A DNA stretch of 43,907 nt from Bacteroidales bacterium (GTDB lineage: Bacteria > Bacteroidota > Bacteroidia > Bacteroidales > UBA932), in contig JAFZKT010000076.1 in NCBI GenBank assembly GCA_017553545.1, positions 1 through 43,907 on the forward strand, written 5' to 3'. The position numbers and the translations under genes were made by a program. Under the pieces are notes generated by a model, which ran no database searches, was not told where the DNA came from, and worked only from the letters and a program-made list of their open reading frames with translations. Positions 8,501-17,081 of this stretch are shown here, one piece after another (position 1 is the stretch's first letter; each line of letters starts with the position of its first letter).

Positions 8501-10109
8501 CTTCATGGTAAACGCCTGTGGCGGCGAGCAGCAGGTTGGGGTCGCCAGACCGCAAATTGACTTCGAAATCCGAGGCCCGATAATTCCCGCTGATGCCGAT
8601 GTCGCTGTAGTCGTATCCCAGTGCGTGCAGGCGGGCTACGTGCATGCTGTCCAGTTGGACGGACATGGAGCCTTTACGGGGGAAGACGGCATCCAGATTC
8701 GCTTTCATGGTAACCGGTCCCAGGTCTTTTTGTCCCAGCAGGGAACCCAGATGCAGACGGTCGGTGTCGATGTCTCCTCCGATTAAGATGGACCGCTGTT
8801 TGTCCATGACGTTACGGATGTAAACATCGGCCAGGGCATCGCCGATGCGGGAGGTGACGCCGGCGCCGACGGTCATGGCGTTCAGCGTGCCGTCCACGTT
8901 GCCGGAAAGGGTGAAGGTCTCTCCCGGGGCCAGCTTTTCCAGGCCGTCGGTCTTTACATCCGGCGTCCAGTCGCGGACAAACTTCCCGAGGCTTTTCATC
9001 GAGAAGCGTAAGGTCTGGATTTGGAAGTTCAGCCGGGTGTCGTCCACTTCCGGCAGGCCCTGCATCCGTCCCGACGCCATCAGGTGGATGTCTTCGTCCA
9101 CGCCATCCGCCACGATGTCCGTAAGCCGGAAGTCACTCACGGTTCCGCTCATTTTTCCGCGGAGATTGCCCCGGAAGCCCATCTCCTCCATATGGGGACC
9201 GAAGTGCCGGATGGTGCGCATGTCAACGACGGAGCCCTCGGCCAGATGGATGTTAAGGCGGATGCTGTCCACGAATTCCGAGTAGTTGTCCATCGTTCCC
9301 AGCATTTCCAGCGAAGAGACGTTCAGGACGGTGCCGGGACTCAGCCTGCCTTTCAGTTCTTCAACATTTACCCGGGCCTTTCCTACGACCACCTTCCGGG
9401 CCGACAAGCCCTCCATCAGCAGGCCGGTCTCCCGTTCGTGGATCCGGAGGTCGCGCACGTCGCAGGAAATGAGGTCATTGGCAACGGTCAGATGATTGAC
9501 TTTCAAGTGCTCCAAATCAAGGTCCAGGTGGTTCCAGTCAATGGCGCCTTCGCCGTAGCCGGAACCCCTTGCGGCCATTCTTTCGGCCCCGGGGATATTC
9601 TCCATCCTGAAATGGATGTCCCGAACCTCCAGATTATTGGCTTCCAGGAGATTCCCCCAGTGATAACCGGGTTTGTCCTTGTGCTTCATCCGGAAGATGC
9701 GCTGCAGGTTGGTGGTTGTTTTGCCCGGACGGGCCGGGTCTTCTTCCAGGGTCAGATAGAAACTGCCGCCGTCCAGGTTGGCTCTCCGGATCTTGATGTT
9801 GTCACCCCGCAGCAAGCCCATCAGGGAGAAGCGTGCGCTCAGATGCTGGACACGCATCACGGTGTCCATCCCGGCAACGGTGGGATTGTGGTCCACCACA
9901 ACCACCCCGTCCAATACCAGGGCGTCGAAGGGGCGCACGGAGGCCGATTCGAACGTGATATCCGCATCCATCTTCTCCTGCATCATCCCGATGACCTTCC
10001 TGCCCAGCCAGGTCTGGACGGCGGGTGATTGCAGCACCACTACCACTCCCACTTGCAGCAGGAGCAGCAGGCCCAGGATCCAGGCAGTTATGCGGACGCC
10101 CTTCTTCAT
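5529..10109 (-). CDS. tamB: TamB/AsmA-like translocation and assembly (DUF490) protein
   Basis: A very large (1526 aa) envelope protein. One N-terminal membrane anchor (MKKGVRITAWILGLLLLLQ, continuing to about residue 30) is followed by an almost entirely beta-rich periplasmic region made of irregular repeats. The C-terminal DUF490/TamB domain is recognisable near the end (FGLNYQTTQAGLDLFDVAVS, then VEIKLNRSGSLRMSLFS). TamB-type proteins bridge inner and outer membranes and have been linked both to outer-membrane protein assembly and to phospholipid transport. I chose the ATG at 10109, one nt after the tsaD stop, because it begins a good signal anchor; an in-frame start at 10145 lies within tsaD. 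No tamA neighbour is present. Adjacency to tsaD recurs in Bacteroidota. Confidence 0.9.
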   Translation of the reverse strand: MKKGVRITAWILGLLLLLQVGVVVVLQSPAVQTWLGRKVIGMMQEKMDADITFESASVRPFDALVLDGVVVVDHNPTVAGMDTVMRVQHLSARFSLMGLLRGDNIKIRRANLDGGSFYLTLEEDPARPGKTTTNLQRIFRMKHKDKPGYHWGNLLEANNLEVRDIHFRMENIPGAERMAARGSGYGEGAIDWNHLDLDLEHLKVNHLTVANDLISCDVRDLRIHERETGLLMEGLSARKVVVGKARVNVEELKGRLSPGTVLNVSSLEMLGTMDNYSEFVDSIRLNIHLAEGSVVDMRTIRHFGPHMEEMGFRGNLRGKMSGTVSDFRLTDIVADGVDEDIHLMASGRMQGLPEVDDTRLNFQIQTLRFSMKSLGKFVRDWTPDVKTDGLEKLAPGETFTLSGNVDGTLNAMTVGAGVTSRIGDALADVYIRNVMDKQRSILIGGDIDTDRLHLGSLLGQKDLGPVTMKANLDAVFPRKGSMSVQLDSMHVARLHALGYDYSDIGISGNYRASDFEVNLRSGDPNLLLAATGVYHEDPDKDGHMDVDLKLDRADLKALNLDSREGASLLALNASAHLVRNDAHTEGKVTARDVKLINDTGTHPVEDITLRIDALDSLHRMDLHSEMLQASYRGDKDIASFVKDLKGLIIGDQLSALSDEPLPYSGASYSANVEVHRIQDLLDFAVPGMYVEDGTKARLTVSHEGRLKADVTSGRIALGQKYIKDLKLNLDNADKTLVAEVTGSTVALGSTHLNNNRLTFYAADNNIGLGYTFDNETEADTRAELYLTGGLDRDEKGLGVSVAALPSNFYYMGNGWGISSGDITYKAGRLHIDKLLARHEEQQLLVDGGYAPGKADTLSLTMDRFELGLVNTIAGEGLPPMEGQLTGRARVVSSAGSSTPMLLAGVVCDSTSLGGQRIGQIRLSSIWDDPGKRFRVRVRNQLDGREPLSAEASISPSTKQIQGEVKLNRFGMGVAEPFMNTLFHEFDGALSGELSLGGKWDNLQITSRDLRLDDGIICPDFTRVPYHANGSLSLDNKGLHFVDVSVTDGEKGTGRIFGSILFNLKNLQDVRMDTHLRLNDMHALALERGVNPYLWGDIYAGGKVDITGTLNRITLALDVANAREGEFHLPISSSSSGKSTEMLSFTQPPEVISEDPYELMMATQKDKRKRKTDLIFTGRVTATPNLQVNLDLDEESSLTAFGNGTIEIDYRMSQSAFTLGGDYAITDGSFHFSAMNLVNRKFTIQDGSSIRFNGDVWDTDLDVKGRYTTKASLSNLIPSYDEGASAARHTVYCGINISGRIKNPVVDFDIDVPDLNPIVQTQVESALNSEDKVQKQFVYLLLAGNFLPTEESGVTTNGSDVLYSNVSSIMSGQLNNIFQKLDIPLDFGLNYQTTQAGLDLFDVAVSTQLFNNRVIVNGTVGNKQVMGGLTTNEIAGDLDVEIKLNRSGSLRMSLFSHSADQYTYYLDNSQRNGGGIAYQREFNSLVQFFKELFSSPARREQMALEAAKKPVENTVLTIDENGKSHEQ

Positions 10110-10110
10110 A

Positions 10111-11133
10111 CTAGAAATCGGCCATGCGTGAGACGGGTGCAACATCCAGGGGCGTGCGGACCCCCGCTTTATAGGCGAACCAGCCGGCTACGGCGATCAT
10201 CGCAGCGTTGTCGGTGGTGAACTTTCTTTCGGGCAGATAAACGTTCCAGTGGCGCTTTTCGCCTTCTTCCAACATGCGCCGCCTGAGGCCGCTGTTGGCG
10301 CTTACGCCGCCGCCGATGGTGATTTCCCGGATGCGGGTTTCCTTGGCGGCGCGGATGAGTTTGCCCATCAGTACGTCGATGAGCGTCTTCTGAAAACTGG
10401 CGCAGAGGTCTTCCTTGTTGTTCTCCAGGAAGGACGGATCCTTGGCCATTTCGTCACGGACGAAGTACAGGAGCGAGGTTTTCACGCCGCTGAAACTGTA
10501 GTCCAGGCCGGGGATGTTGGGTTTGGCGAAATGGAAACGGTTGGGGTCTCCTTCTGCGGCCAGTTTGTCGATGACGGGGCCGCCGGGATAGCCCAGGCCC
10601 AGCATCTTGGAGCATTTGTCGAAGGCTTCGCCCACGGCGTCGTCGATGGTCTGGCCCAGAATGTCGTACTCCAGCGGGCTGTTTACCTTTACAATCTGGG
10701 AGTTGCCGCCGGAAACCAGCAGGCACAGATAGGGGAACTGCGGCTCTTTGACCGGCTTGTCCGGCTCGCGGATGAAATTCGCCAGGATGTGGCCCTGGAG
10801 GTGGTTCACCATCACGATGGGCTTTTCGAGGGCCAGGCCCAGGGCCTTGGCGAAGGAGGTGCCCACCAGCAGCGAGCCCAGAAGGCCCGGGCCGCGGGTG
10901 AAGGCGATGGCGGTGAGGTCATCGGCCTGGATGCCGGCCTTGCGGAGGGCCTCCGACACCACGGGCACGATGTTCTGCTCGTGGGCACGCGAAGCCAGCT
11001 CCGGCACCACTCCGCCGAAGTCCTTATGCACCTGCTGCGAGGCGATGACGTTCGAAAGCAGCACGCCGTCCCTCAGGACAGCCGCCGACGTATCGTCGCA
11101 GGAGGACTCTATGCCAAGGATAATCTCTGCCAT
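10111..11133 (-). CDS. tsaD: tRNA threonylcarbamoyltransferase TsaD
   Basis: Catalytic subunit that transfers threonylcarbamoyl from TC-AMP to A37 of ANN-decoding tRNAs, forming t6A. Length is 340 aa, as expected. ASKHA-fold motifs are visible: ILGIESSCDDTSAAVL at residues 5-20, the metal ligands His111 and His115 in NHLQGH, then LVSGGNSQI and GGGVSANSGLR near the C-terminus. Its ATG follows the stop of the FAD oxidoreductase directly (TAGATG), and the tamB start lies one nt beyond its own stop. TsaB, TsaC and TsaE are not in the window. The same operon encodes MtaB, which acts on the product. Confidence 0.97.
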   Translation of the reverse strand: MAEIILGIESSCDDTSAAVLRDGVLLSNVIASQQVHKDFGGVVPELASRAHEQNIVPVVSEALRKAGIQADDLTAIAFTRGPGLLGSLLVGTSFAKALGLALEKPIVMVNHLQGHILANFIREPDKPVKEPQFPYLCLLVSGGNSQIVKVNSPLEYDILGQTIDDAVGEAFDKCSKMLGLGYPGGPVIDKLAAEGDPNRFHFAKPNIPGLDYSFSGVKTSLLYFVRDEMAKDPSFLENNKEDLCASFQKTLIDVLMGKLIRAAKETRIREITIGGGVSANSGLRRRMLEEGEKRHWNVYLPERKFTTDNAAMIAVAGWFAYKAGVRTPLDVAPVSRMADF

Positions 11134-12672
11134 CTATATACTTTTTGCCAGCGTTTCCGCACAGTTGATGCCGTCCAGGGCGCTGGAGACGATGCCGCCG
11201 GCATAGCCCGCGCCTTCCCCGCAGGGGTACAGCCCCGGGACGTCCACGTGCTCCAGGGTCTCCGGATTCCGCGGAAGGCGGACCGGGGACGAGGTGCGGG
11301 ACTCCACGCCCAGCAGCAGCGCATCGTTCGTGTAATAACCTTTCATACTGCGGTCCACCTGCGGGAAGGCCTTCCTAAGGCGGGCCGATACATGCTCCGG
11401 AAGCAGCTCGTGCAGCGGAGCGCTGATTGCGCCGGGGTGGTAGGAGGTCCTGGGGAGGTCCTTCGACACGATGCCCCGGCAGAAGTCTTTCATCCGTTGG
11501 GCGGGGGCGGCGAAGGGATGCTTCGCGCCGTGCTCCTGCGCCCATCGGTACATGGCTCTTTCGATGTCCCGCTGGTAGTCCAGCAGGGCGAAGGGGCCCT
11601 CGTAGCCTTCCGGCTGGTCCCCGGGTTCTATCTGGACCACCACGCCGGCATCGGCCCACTTGGAATTGCGCTCCGCGTTGGACATGCCGTTCAGCACCAC
11701 CGTGCCCTCTTCCGTGGAGGAAGGGACCAGGATGCCGCCCGGGCACATACAGAAGGAGAAGACCCCGCGGCCTTCCACCTGCTGCACGAAGGAATATTCG
11801 GCCGTGGGCATGAAGGGCTGGTATTTCCCGTGGTAGCGGATCTGGTTGATGAGCCACTGCGGATGTTCTGCCCGTACGCCCAGTGCAAAGCCTTTCGCTT
11901 CCAGCGTCCAGCCTTTCTTCCGGAACAGTTCGTAAATGTCCCGTGCAGAGTGGCCGGTGGCAAGAATCACCTTCCGGGCTTTATATTCTGCGCCGGCAGT
12001 TTTTACTGTGAATCCGGATTCGATGTCTGTTACCCGGCTGTCGAAGTGATACTCCCCGCCGTGGTCTTCGATGCAGCGGCGGATGTTCTTCACCACTTCC
12101 GGCAGTTTGTCCGTGCCGATGTGCGGATGGGCGTCCGTGAGGATGTCCTCGCTGGCACCGAAAGCTACCAGCTGGTGCAGCACCTCGCGGATGTCCCCGC
12201 GCTTGGACGAGCGCGTGAAGAGCTTGCCGTCGCTGAACGCGCCGGCGCCGCCTTCCCCGTAGCAGTAGTTGGAATCCGGGTTCAGCGCGCCCTCCGTGGA
12301 GAGCTTGGCCATATCCACCTTGCGGCGCTCCACGTCCTTGCCCCGCTCCAGGATGATGGGCTTGAGACCCAGCTGGAGGAGTCTCAGGGCGGCGAACATC
12401 CCGGCGGGACCGGCACCGATCACAATCACGGGCTCTTTGTCGTGGACGTCCTGGTAAGGCGCCACTTTGTAAGGTTCGAACGGCTCTCCCTGGCGGTAGG
12501 CCTGCACGCGGTAGCGGTACAGGATTTCCTGACGGGCGTCCACGCTGCGGCGGACCACTTCGATGTGGCCCACCTTGGCCGGCGGCACGCCCAGGGCTTT
12601 TCCCGCAGCTTCCTGCAGGATGTCCCCGGTCAGTTCCTTCCCGATCTTGAGTGCCAGTTCGAATTCCTTCAT
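11134..12672 (-). CDS. FAD-dependent oxidoreductase of the COG2509 type
   Basis: A 512-aa flavoprotein with a small N-terminal domain (residues 1-75) ahead of the FAD-binding Rossmann motif VIGAGPAGMFAAL (85-97) and the matching glycine-rich C-terminal motif GLYPCGEGAGYAGGIVSSALDG. The middle contains a CMCPGG motif and an LLGVESRTSSPVR block typical of this uncharacterised family of large dehydrogenase-like flavoproteins. Its physiological substrate is unknown. The start overlaps the preceding gene by 4 nt (ATGA) and its stop touches the tsaD start, so it is coupled on both sides. Confidence 0.88.
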   Translation of the reverse strand: MKEFELALKIGKELTGDILQEAAGKALGVPPAKVGHIEVVRRSVDARQEILYRYRVQAYRQGEPFEPYKVAPYQDVHDKEPVIVIGAGPAGMFAALRLLQLGLKPIILERGKDVERRKVDMAKLSTEGALNPDSNYCYGEGGAGAFSDGKLFTRSSKRGDIREVLHQLVAFGASEDILTDAHPHIGTDKLPEVVKNIRRCIEDHGGEYHFDSRVTDIESGFTVKTAGAEYKARKVILATGHSARDIYELFRKKGWTLEAKGFALGVRAEHPQWLINQIRYHGKYQPFMPTAEYSFVQQVEGRGVFSFCMCPGGILVPSSTEEGTVVLNGMSNAERNSKWADAGVVVQIEPGDQPEGYEGPFALLDYQRDIERAMYRWAQEHGAKHPFAAPAQRMKDFCRGIVSKDLPRTSYHPGAISAPLHELLPEHVSARLRKAFPQVDRSMKGYYTNDALLLGVESRTSSPVRLPRNPETLEHVDVPGLYPCGEGAGYAGGIVSSALDGINCAETLAKSI

Positions 12673-15578
12673 AGTTTAATCAGGGCCTTGCCTGTCCGGC
12701 CGTCCACACAGACGGTGAGCGGCTTGTCCAGTTCAATGTGACGGAGGTATTCCGTCTCTTCCGCGGCTTGCAGCGCGTCCAGGGCGCTCAGGTCCAGTTT
12801 GTCCTCCCGGCGGGTGTACGGATCCACGTTCACGTAGCCGGCGTTGAACGAGGTTAGGTTCTGGAAGAAGTGGGTGCCCTGGCTGGGATCCACGCGGAAA
12901 TCCGGCAGGGAGGCTTCCACCAGCACGCGGGCTTCGGAGATGTCGCTCCACACCACGGGAACGCCCAGGGTGGGGATGCTGGAGCCCCATCGGCCGTAAC
13001 CGATGAGCACGTACTGCCTCCCGGCGGCCTGCATCCGGGCGTTGATTTTCTTGAGCTGCTCGGCGATTTCCACCGTCTTCATCTTGTCGAAGGCATCGGC
13101 CTTCAGGTAGACGATGTCTTTCAGCCCGTCCAGCCAGCCCGTGCCCAGGGCGCTGGTGGAATGCACCAGGGCGCCGGAGCAGTCGATTTCCCGCCAGTCC
13201 ACGTCCGTCTGCAGGCTGTCCGACGAGATGGGCCGGATCTGCAGGGCGTTGAAGGAGCCAGTGGACAGTTCCGCCGCGAATTCCAGTTCCACGCTGCACT
13301 GCATTTCCTCGCTGCAGATCTCCAGGAGCCGCTTCACGATGGGCGCGAGGGGATAGGTGTTGTAGCGGAGGATGTGGGAGAAGCTCACGAACTTGGGTCC
13401 GTTTGCGAGCGGCGAATCCACGATGCGCTGGTTTTCATAGTCATAGGTGGAGCACACCTTGCTGAAGGACGGGAAACGCCCGCACTCCGTGACGGGGATG
13501 CGTTCCAGGTTTACGGCGTCATCGGCCGATGTCTTGAATTTCTCCGGCTGGAGGTCCAGCGCGTACATCACCTGCTGCGTCTCCTTCAGCGCCAGATCCG
13601 GCGTGGAGGTCTGCAGCACGTGCTTGGGATACGCGGGGGAGAAGCGGAGCACCTGTTCGCCGTCCACCACGGCCTTGCCCAGGCCGTAGGCCAGTTTCAC
13701 GATGCCTTCATCGGCCTTTTCATAGCCGATGGGATAGAAGTTCACGCTGCGCGCAACGCCTGAAAGGGTGGGGAAGAAGTGCTCCCCGTCCTCCGACGTG
13801 CCGCACACCTCCTGGAGGATGATGGCCATCTTTTCTTCCGAGATCACGTTGGCCGTGGCGGCAATGTAGCCGCGGGAGGCGCTGAAATACACGGAGGCGT
13901 AAACGCTCTTGATGGCTTTGGCGATGAGCCTTAACTGCTGGTCCTCGTTCTCCACCAACGGAATCATGTAGGTGGAGTAGACGCCTGCAAACGGCTGATA
14001 GTAAGAGTCTTCCAGTTTGGAGGAGGAGCGCACGGCCAGCGGGGCTTTGACCACGCGGATGAAGGCCCTGAGTGCCTGGATGAGGTCCTGTGGCAGGTTG
14101 GACGACACGAACTCCGACAACACTTCGCTGTCCGAAAGATCCGCGTTGATCACATATTGCAGGCCGTTTTCCAGGATGAAGCGGTCGAAGTATTCCGTGG
14201 CGATGACCAGCGTCCGCGGGACGGTGAGTTTGACGCCTTCCCACTGGTCGTAGAGGTTGTGCTTGTAAAGGACGTGGTTCAGGAAGGCCAGGCCGCGGGC
14301 TTTTCCGCCCAGCGAGCCTTCGCCGATGCGGGAGAACCAGATGGTGTCGTTATAGGTTTCCGGATTGAAGCGGGCCACTACGCCCAGGCTCTGGCGCACG
14401 CGGTAGTCGTGGATGCTCTCCATGGCCGCCTTTCTGTAGGCGTCCATCTCCTGGAAGTTGGTGTTCTTGATGGCCATTCCTTCCTGGAACAGGCCGCGCG
14501 CCAGCATCCAGCGGGAGATGTAGTTCTTGCTCTTGAGGCGTTCCAGTTCCCGGTCCGGGATGCGGCCGATGAGTTCTTCGGCCCCCTGCAGGTCATGGGC
14601 GCGGGCGTAGACGCGTCCGCGGCTGTCCAGCGTGACAAAGTCACCGAAGCCGAATTCCCGGCCGATGTACTCCGACAGGTCGTGGGTGAGGGTTTTCGAG
14701 CGCTTCATCAGGAAGCCGGCCTTGAGGCTTTCGGCTACCGAGCGCATGCTCTCCTGCGAGCTCTGCATCAGGATGGGCATCTTGGGGATTTCCCGGCGGA
14801 TGAGCTTGCACAGGTCTATGCCGGCGTCCAGTTTCTCCGTGGCGGGCTTGTCCCCGCGGTGCAGCACGAAGCCGATGTCCGAAATCACGCCCAGGAGGTT
14901 CTCCTTGTAGCGGTTGTAGAGGTCTACGGCGTCTTCGTAGTTGGTGGCCATGAGGATCTTCGGCCGGGCCCGTTTACGGAAGATCTGTTGCTCTTCGTTC
15001 AGGGCGTCGCGCACGGCGGCCACGTTCTGCTGGAGCACCAGCTTGTAAAGCAGGGGAAGGTAGGACGAATAATAGCGCACCGAATCTTCCACCAGCAGGA
15101 TGCACTGCACGCCGGCTTCCAGAATATCGGCCGGGGCGTTCATGCTGTCTTCCAGCAGTTTGATGATGGCGATGATGAGGTCCGTGCTGCCGTTCCAGTT
15201 GAAGATGTAGTCGAACTTCGTTGTGTCGCGGCTTTCCAGCTGGCGGTACACTTCCTTGGAGAAGGAGGTGAGGAGCACCACGGGCATGTCCGGGCTGGCC
15301 TCCTTCAGTTGGTCGGCGAAGGAGAAAACGTCCACTTCGCCCACGTTGTAGAGGGTGATTACCAGGTCCCAGCGGTCTCCGTCGGCCGATTTCTGCAGGG
15401 CCTCGCGGGTGCTGGAGACGCGCTCGATGGTAGGCGGTCCGCTGAGGTTAAGGTCGGCGTACTCCTGCGCGATGCGCATATCCAGCCGGCCGTCTTCCTC
15501 CAGCGAAAAATTGTCGTAGTTGTTGCACACCAGCAGGATCCGCCGGATCCGCCGTGCCATTAGCGCGATGTTCTGCAT
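12669..15578 (-). CDS. Receiver-receiver-PEP/pyruvate-binding (PPDK N-terminal) domain fusion protein
   Basis: A 969-aa cytoplasmic protein. Residues about 10-145 look like a degenerate receiver domain (RRILLVCNNYDNF; the phospho-acceptor position reads LVITLYNV, without Asp). Residues about 157-305 look like a second, intact receiver: acidic pair E164/D165, candidate phospho-Asp D234 in VISDIGF, Ser in MQSSQ and Lys in GFLMKRS. After a linker, an ATP-grasp PEP/pyruvate-binding domain starts at about residue 415 (SRIGEGSLGGKARGLAF; APLAVRSSSKLEDSYYQPFAG at 512-532). The phosphohistidine swivel and PEP TIM-barrel domains of true PEP synthase or PPDK are missing, so normal PEP synthesis is unlikely. 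The gdhA stop and this start share one base (TAATG). Confidence 0.8.
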   Translation of the reverse strand: MQNIALMARRIRRILLVCNNYDNFSLEEDGRLDMRIAQEYADLNLSGPPTIERVSSTREALQKSADGDRWDLVITLYNVGEVDVFSFADQLKEASPDMPVVLLTSFSKEVYRQLESRDTTKFDYIFNWNGSTDLIIAIIKLLEDSMNAPADILEAGVQCILLVEDSVRYYSSYLPLLYKLVLQQNVAAVRDALNEEQQIFRKRARPKILMATNYEDAVDLYNRYKENLLGVISDIGFVLHRGDKPATEKLDAGIDLCKLIRREIPKMPILMQSSQESMRSVAESLKAGFLMKRSKTLTHDLSEYIGREFGFGDFVTLDSRGRVYARAHDLQGAEELIGRIPDRELERLKSKNYISRWMLARGLFQEGMAIKNTNFQEMDAYRKAAMESIHDYRVRQSLGVVARFNPETYNDTIWFSRIGEGSLGGKARGLAFLNHVLYKHNLYDQWEGVKLTVPRTLVIATEYFDRFILENGLQYVINADLSDSEVLSEFVSSNLPQDLIQALRAFIRVVKAPLAVRSSSKLEDSYYQPFAGVYSTYMIPLVENEDQQLRLIAKAIKSVYASVYFSASRGYIAATANVISEEKMAIILQEVCGTSEDGEHFFPTLSGVARSVNFYPIGYEKADEGIVKLAYGLGKAVVDGEQVLRFSPAYPKHVLQTSTPDLALKETQQVMYALDLQPEKFKTSADDAVNLERIPVTECGRFPSFSKVCSTYDYENQRIVDSPLANGPKFVSFSHILRYNTYPLAPIVKRLLEICSEEMQCSVELEFAAELSTGSFNALQIRPISSDSLQTDVDWREIDCSGALVHSTSALGTGWLDGLKDIVYLKADAFDKMKTVEIAEQLKKINARMQAAGRQYVLIGYGRWGSSIPTLGVPVVWSDISEARVLVEASLPDFRVDPSQGTHFFQNLTSFNAGYVNVDPYTRREDKLDLSALDALQAAEETEYLRHIELDKPLTVCVDGRTGKALIKL

Positions 15579-16933
15579 TATACGAGTCCCTGGTCTGTCA
15601 TGGCGCCGGCCACCTTGATGAAACCGGCGATGTTGGCGCCCTTAACGTAATTGACGGTTCCGTCGGCTTCCGTGCCGTACTTCACGCACGCGGCGTGGAT
15701 GTCCGACATAATGCGGCGCAGGTAATTGTCCACTTCTTCGGCCGTCCAGTGCTGGCGCATGGAGTTCTGGCTCATTTCCAGGCCGCTGGTGGCTACGCCG
15801 CCGGCGTTGGAAGCCTTGCCCGGGCTGTAGAGCAGCCCCGCGCCCTGGATGATGCGGATGGCGTCCGGGGTGGTGGGCATGTTGGCGCCTTCGGCCAGGC
15901 AGATGGCACCGCCCTTGACGATATTTTCGGCATCCTTTGCTTCCACCTCATTCTGCGTGGCGCAGGGGAGGGCGATGTCGCAGGGAATCTTCCAGGGGCG
16001 TTCGCCGGGGAAGTACTGCGCCTTGGGATATTTCTGGGCGTATTCCTTGATGCGGCCGCGGCGGATGTTCTTGAGTTCCAGCACGTAGGCCATCTTTTCC
16101 TCGTCCAGGCCGTCGGGATCGTAGACAAAGCCGTCGGAGTCCGACAGCGTCTGGACCTTGGCGCCCAGGCGCATGGCCTTCTGGGCGGCGTACTGGGCCA
16201 CGTTGCCGGCGCCGGAGATGTTCACCTTCTTGCCCTGGAAGCTTTCGCCGCGGGTGGCGAGCATCTGCTCTGCGAAATAGCACAGGCCGTAACCGGTGGC
16301 TTCGGGCCTTAGGAGGCTGCCGCCCCAGGCGAGGCCCTTTCCGGTGAGGGTGCCGGTGAATTCATCTCTTAACCTCTTGTACTGGCCGAAGAGGAAGCCG
16401 ATTTCACGGCCGCCTACGCCGATGTCTCCGGCGGGGACGTCAGTATCGGCCCCGATGTGGCGCTGCAGTTCCGTCATGAAACTCTGGCAGAAACGCATCA
16501 CCTCCGCATCCGATTTGCCGCGGGGGTTGAAGTCACTGCCGCCTTTCGCGCCGCCCATGGGGAGGGTGGTGAGCGCGTTCTTGAAGGTCTGCTCGAAGGC
16601 CAGGAACTTCATGATGCTCAGGTTTACGCTGGGATGGAAGCGGATGCCGCCTTTATACGGGCCGATGGCGCTGTTGCACTGCACGCGGAACCCCCGGTTG
16701 ATCTGCACCTCTCCTCGGTCGTCCATCCAGGGGACGCGGAAAATGATGATGCGTTCCGGTTCCACGATGCGTTCCAGAATCTTCTGGTCCATCAGTTGGG
16801 GATTTTCCGTGATATAGGGAGCCACACTCTCCACCACTTCGCGTACGGCCTGGTGGAATTCCTGTTCACCCGGGTTGCGGGCAATGACCTGCCCCATGAA
16901 CCCGTCAATGTAATTCTTGGTAAAGTTGTCCAT
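15578..16933 (-). CDS. gdhA: NADP-type glutamate dehydrogenase
   Basis: Cytoplasmic enzyme (451 aa, hexameric family I) that makes glutamate from 2-oxoglutarate and ammonia. Substrate-binding PYKGGIRFHPSVN is at residues 92-104, with Lys94; the catalytic Lys130 sits in PMGGAKGGSDFNPRGK. The dinucleotide-binding motif SGAGNVAQYAAQKA follows. I chose the ATG at 16933 (MDNFTKNYIDGFM), which matches homologues and leaves a leader of about 20 nt after the promoter; a frame start at 16990 would lie upstream of the transcription start. It is the first gene of a ten-gene string reaching down to 686. Confidence 0.97.
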   Translation of the reverse strand: MDNFTKNYIDGFMGQVIARNPGEQEFHQAVREVVESVAPYITENPQLMDQKILERIVEPERIIIFRVPWMDDRGEVQINRGFRVQCNSAIGPYKGGIRFHPSVNLSIMKFLAFEQTFKNALTTLPMGGAKGGSDFNPRGKSDAEVMRFCQSFMTELQRHIGADTDVPAGDIGVGGREIGFLFGQYKRLRDEFTGTLTGKGLAWGGSLLRPEATGYGLCYFAEQMLATRGESFQGKKVNISGAGNVAQYAAQKAMRLGAKVQTLSDSDGFVYDPDGLDEEKMAYVLELKNIRRGRIKEYAQKYPKAQYFPGERPWKIPCDIALPCATQNEVEAKDAENIVKGGAICLAEGANMPTTPDAIRIIQGAGLLYSPGKASNAGGVATSGLEMSQNSMRQHWTAEEVDNYLRRIMSDIHAACVKYGTEADGTVNYVKGANIAGFIKVAGAMTDQGLV

Positions 16934-16959
16934 AACGTTCGTTTTGGTATACAATCTGA

Positions 16960-16990
16960 CAAATGTACGGAGTTTTTCGCGTATATGCAA
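16960..16990 (-). promoter_or_regulatory. Promoter of the gdhA operon
   Basis: On the minus strand TTG at 16990-16988 and TACATTTG at 16967-16960 are separated by 20 nt, the Bacteroidota -33/-7 arrangement. The predicted start is near 16953, about 20 nt before the gdhA ATG. No other convincing TAnnTTTG box was noticed in the short junctions of the nine downstream genes. Confidence 0.75.
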
Positions 16991-17081
16991 GGGCGCGGGG
17001 GCGTATCCGCCGCCGCGTGGGAGCGGGATGGTGCGCTGCAGGTGCGTTATGGGTGCGTGTCGGGTGTGTGATGGCGTGGGG

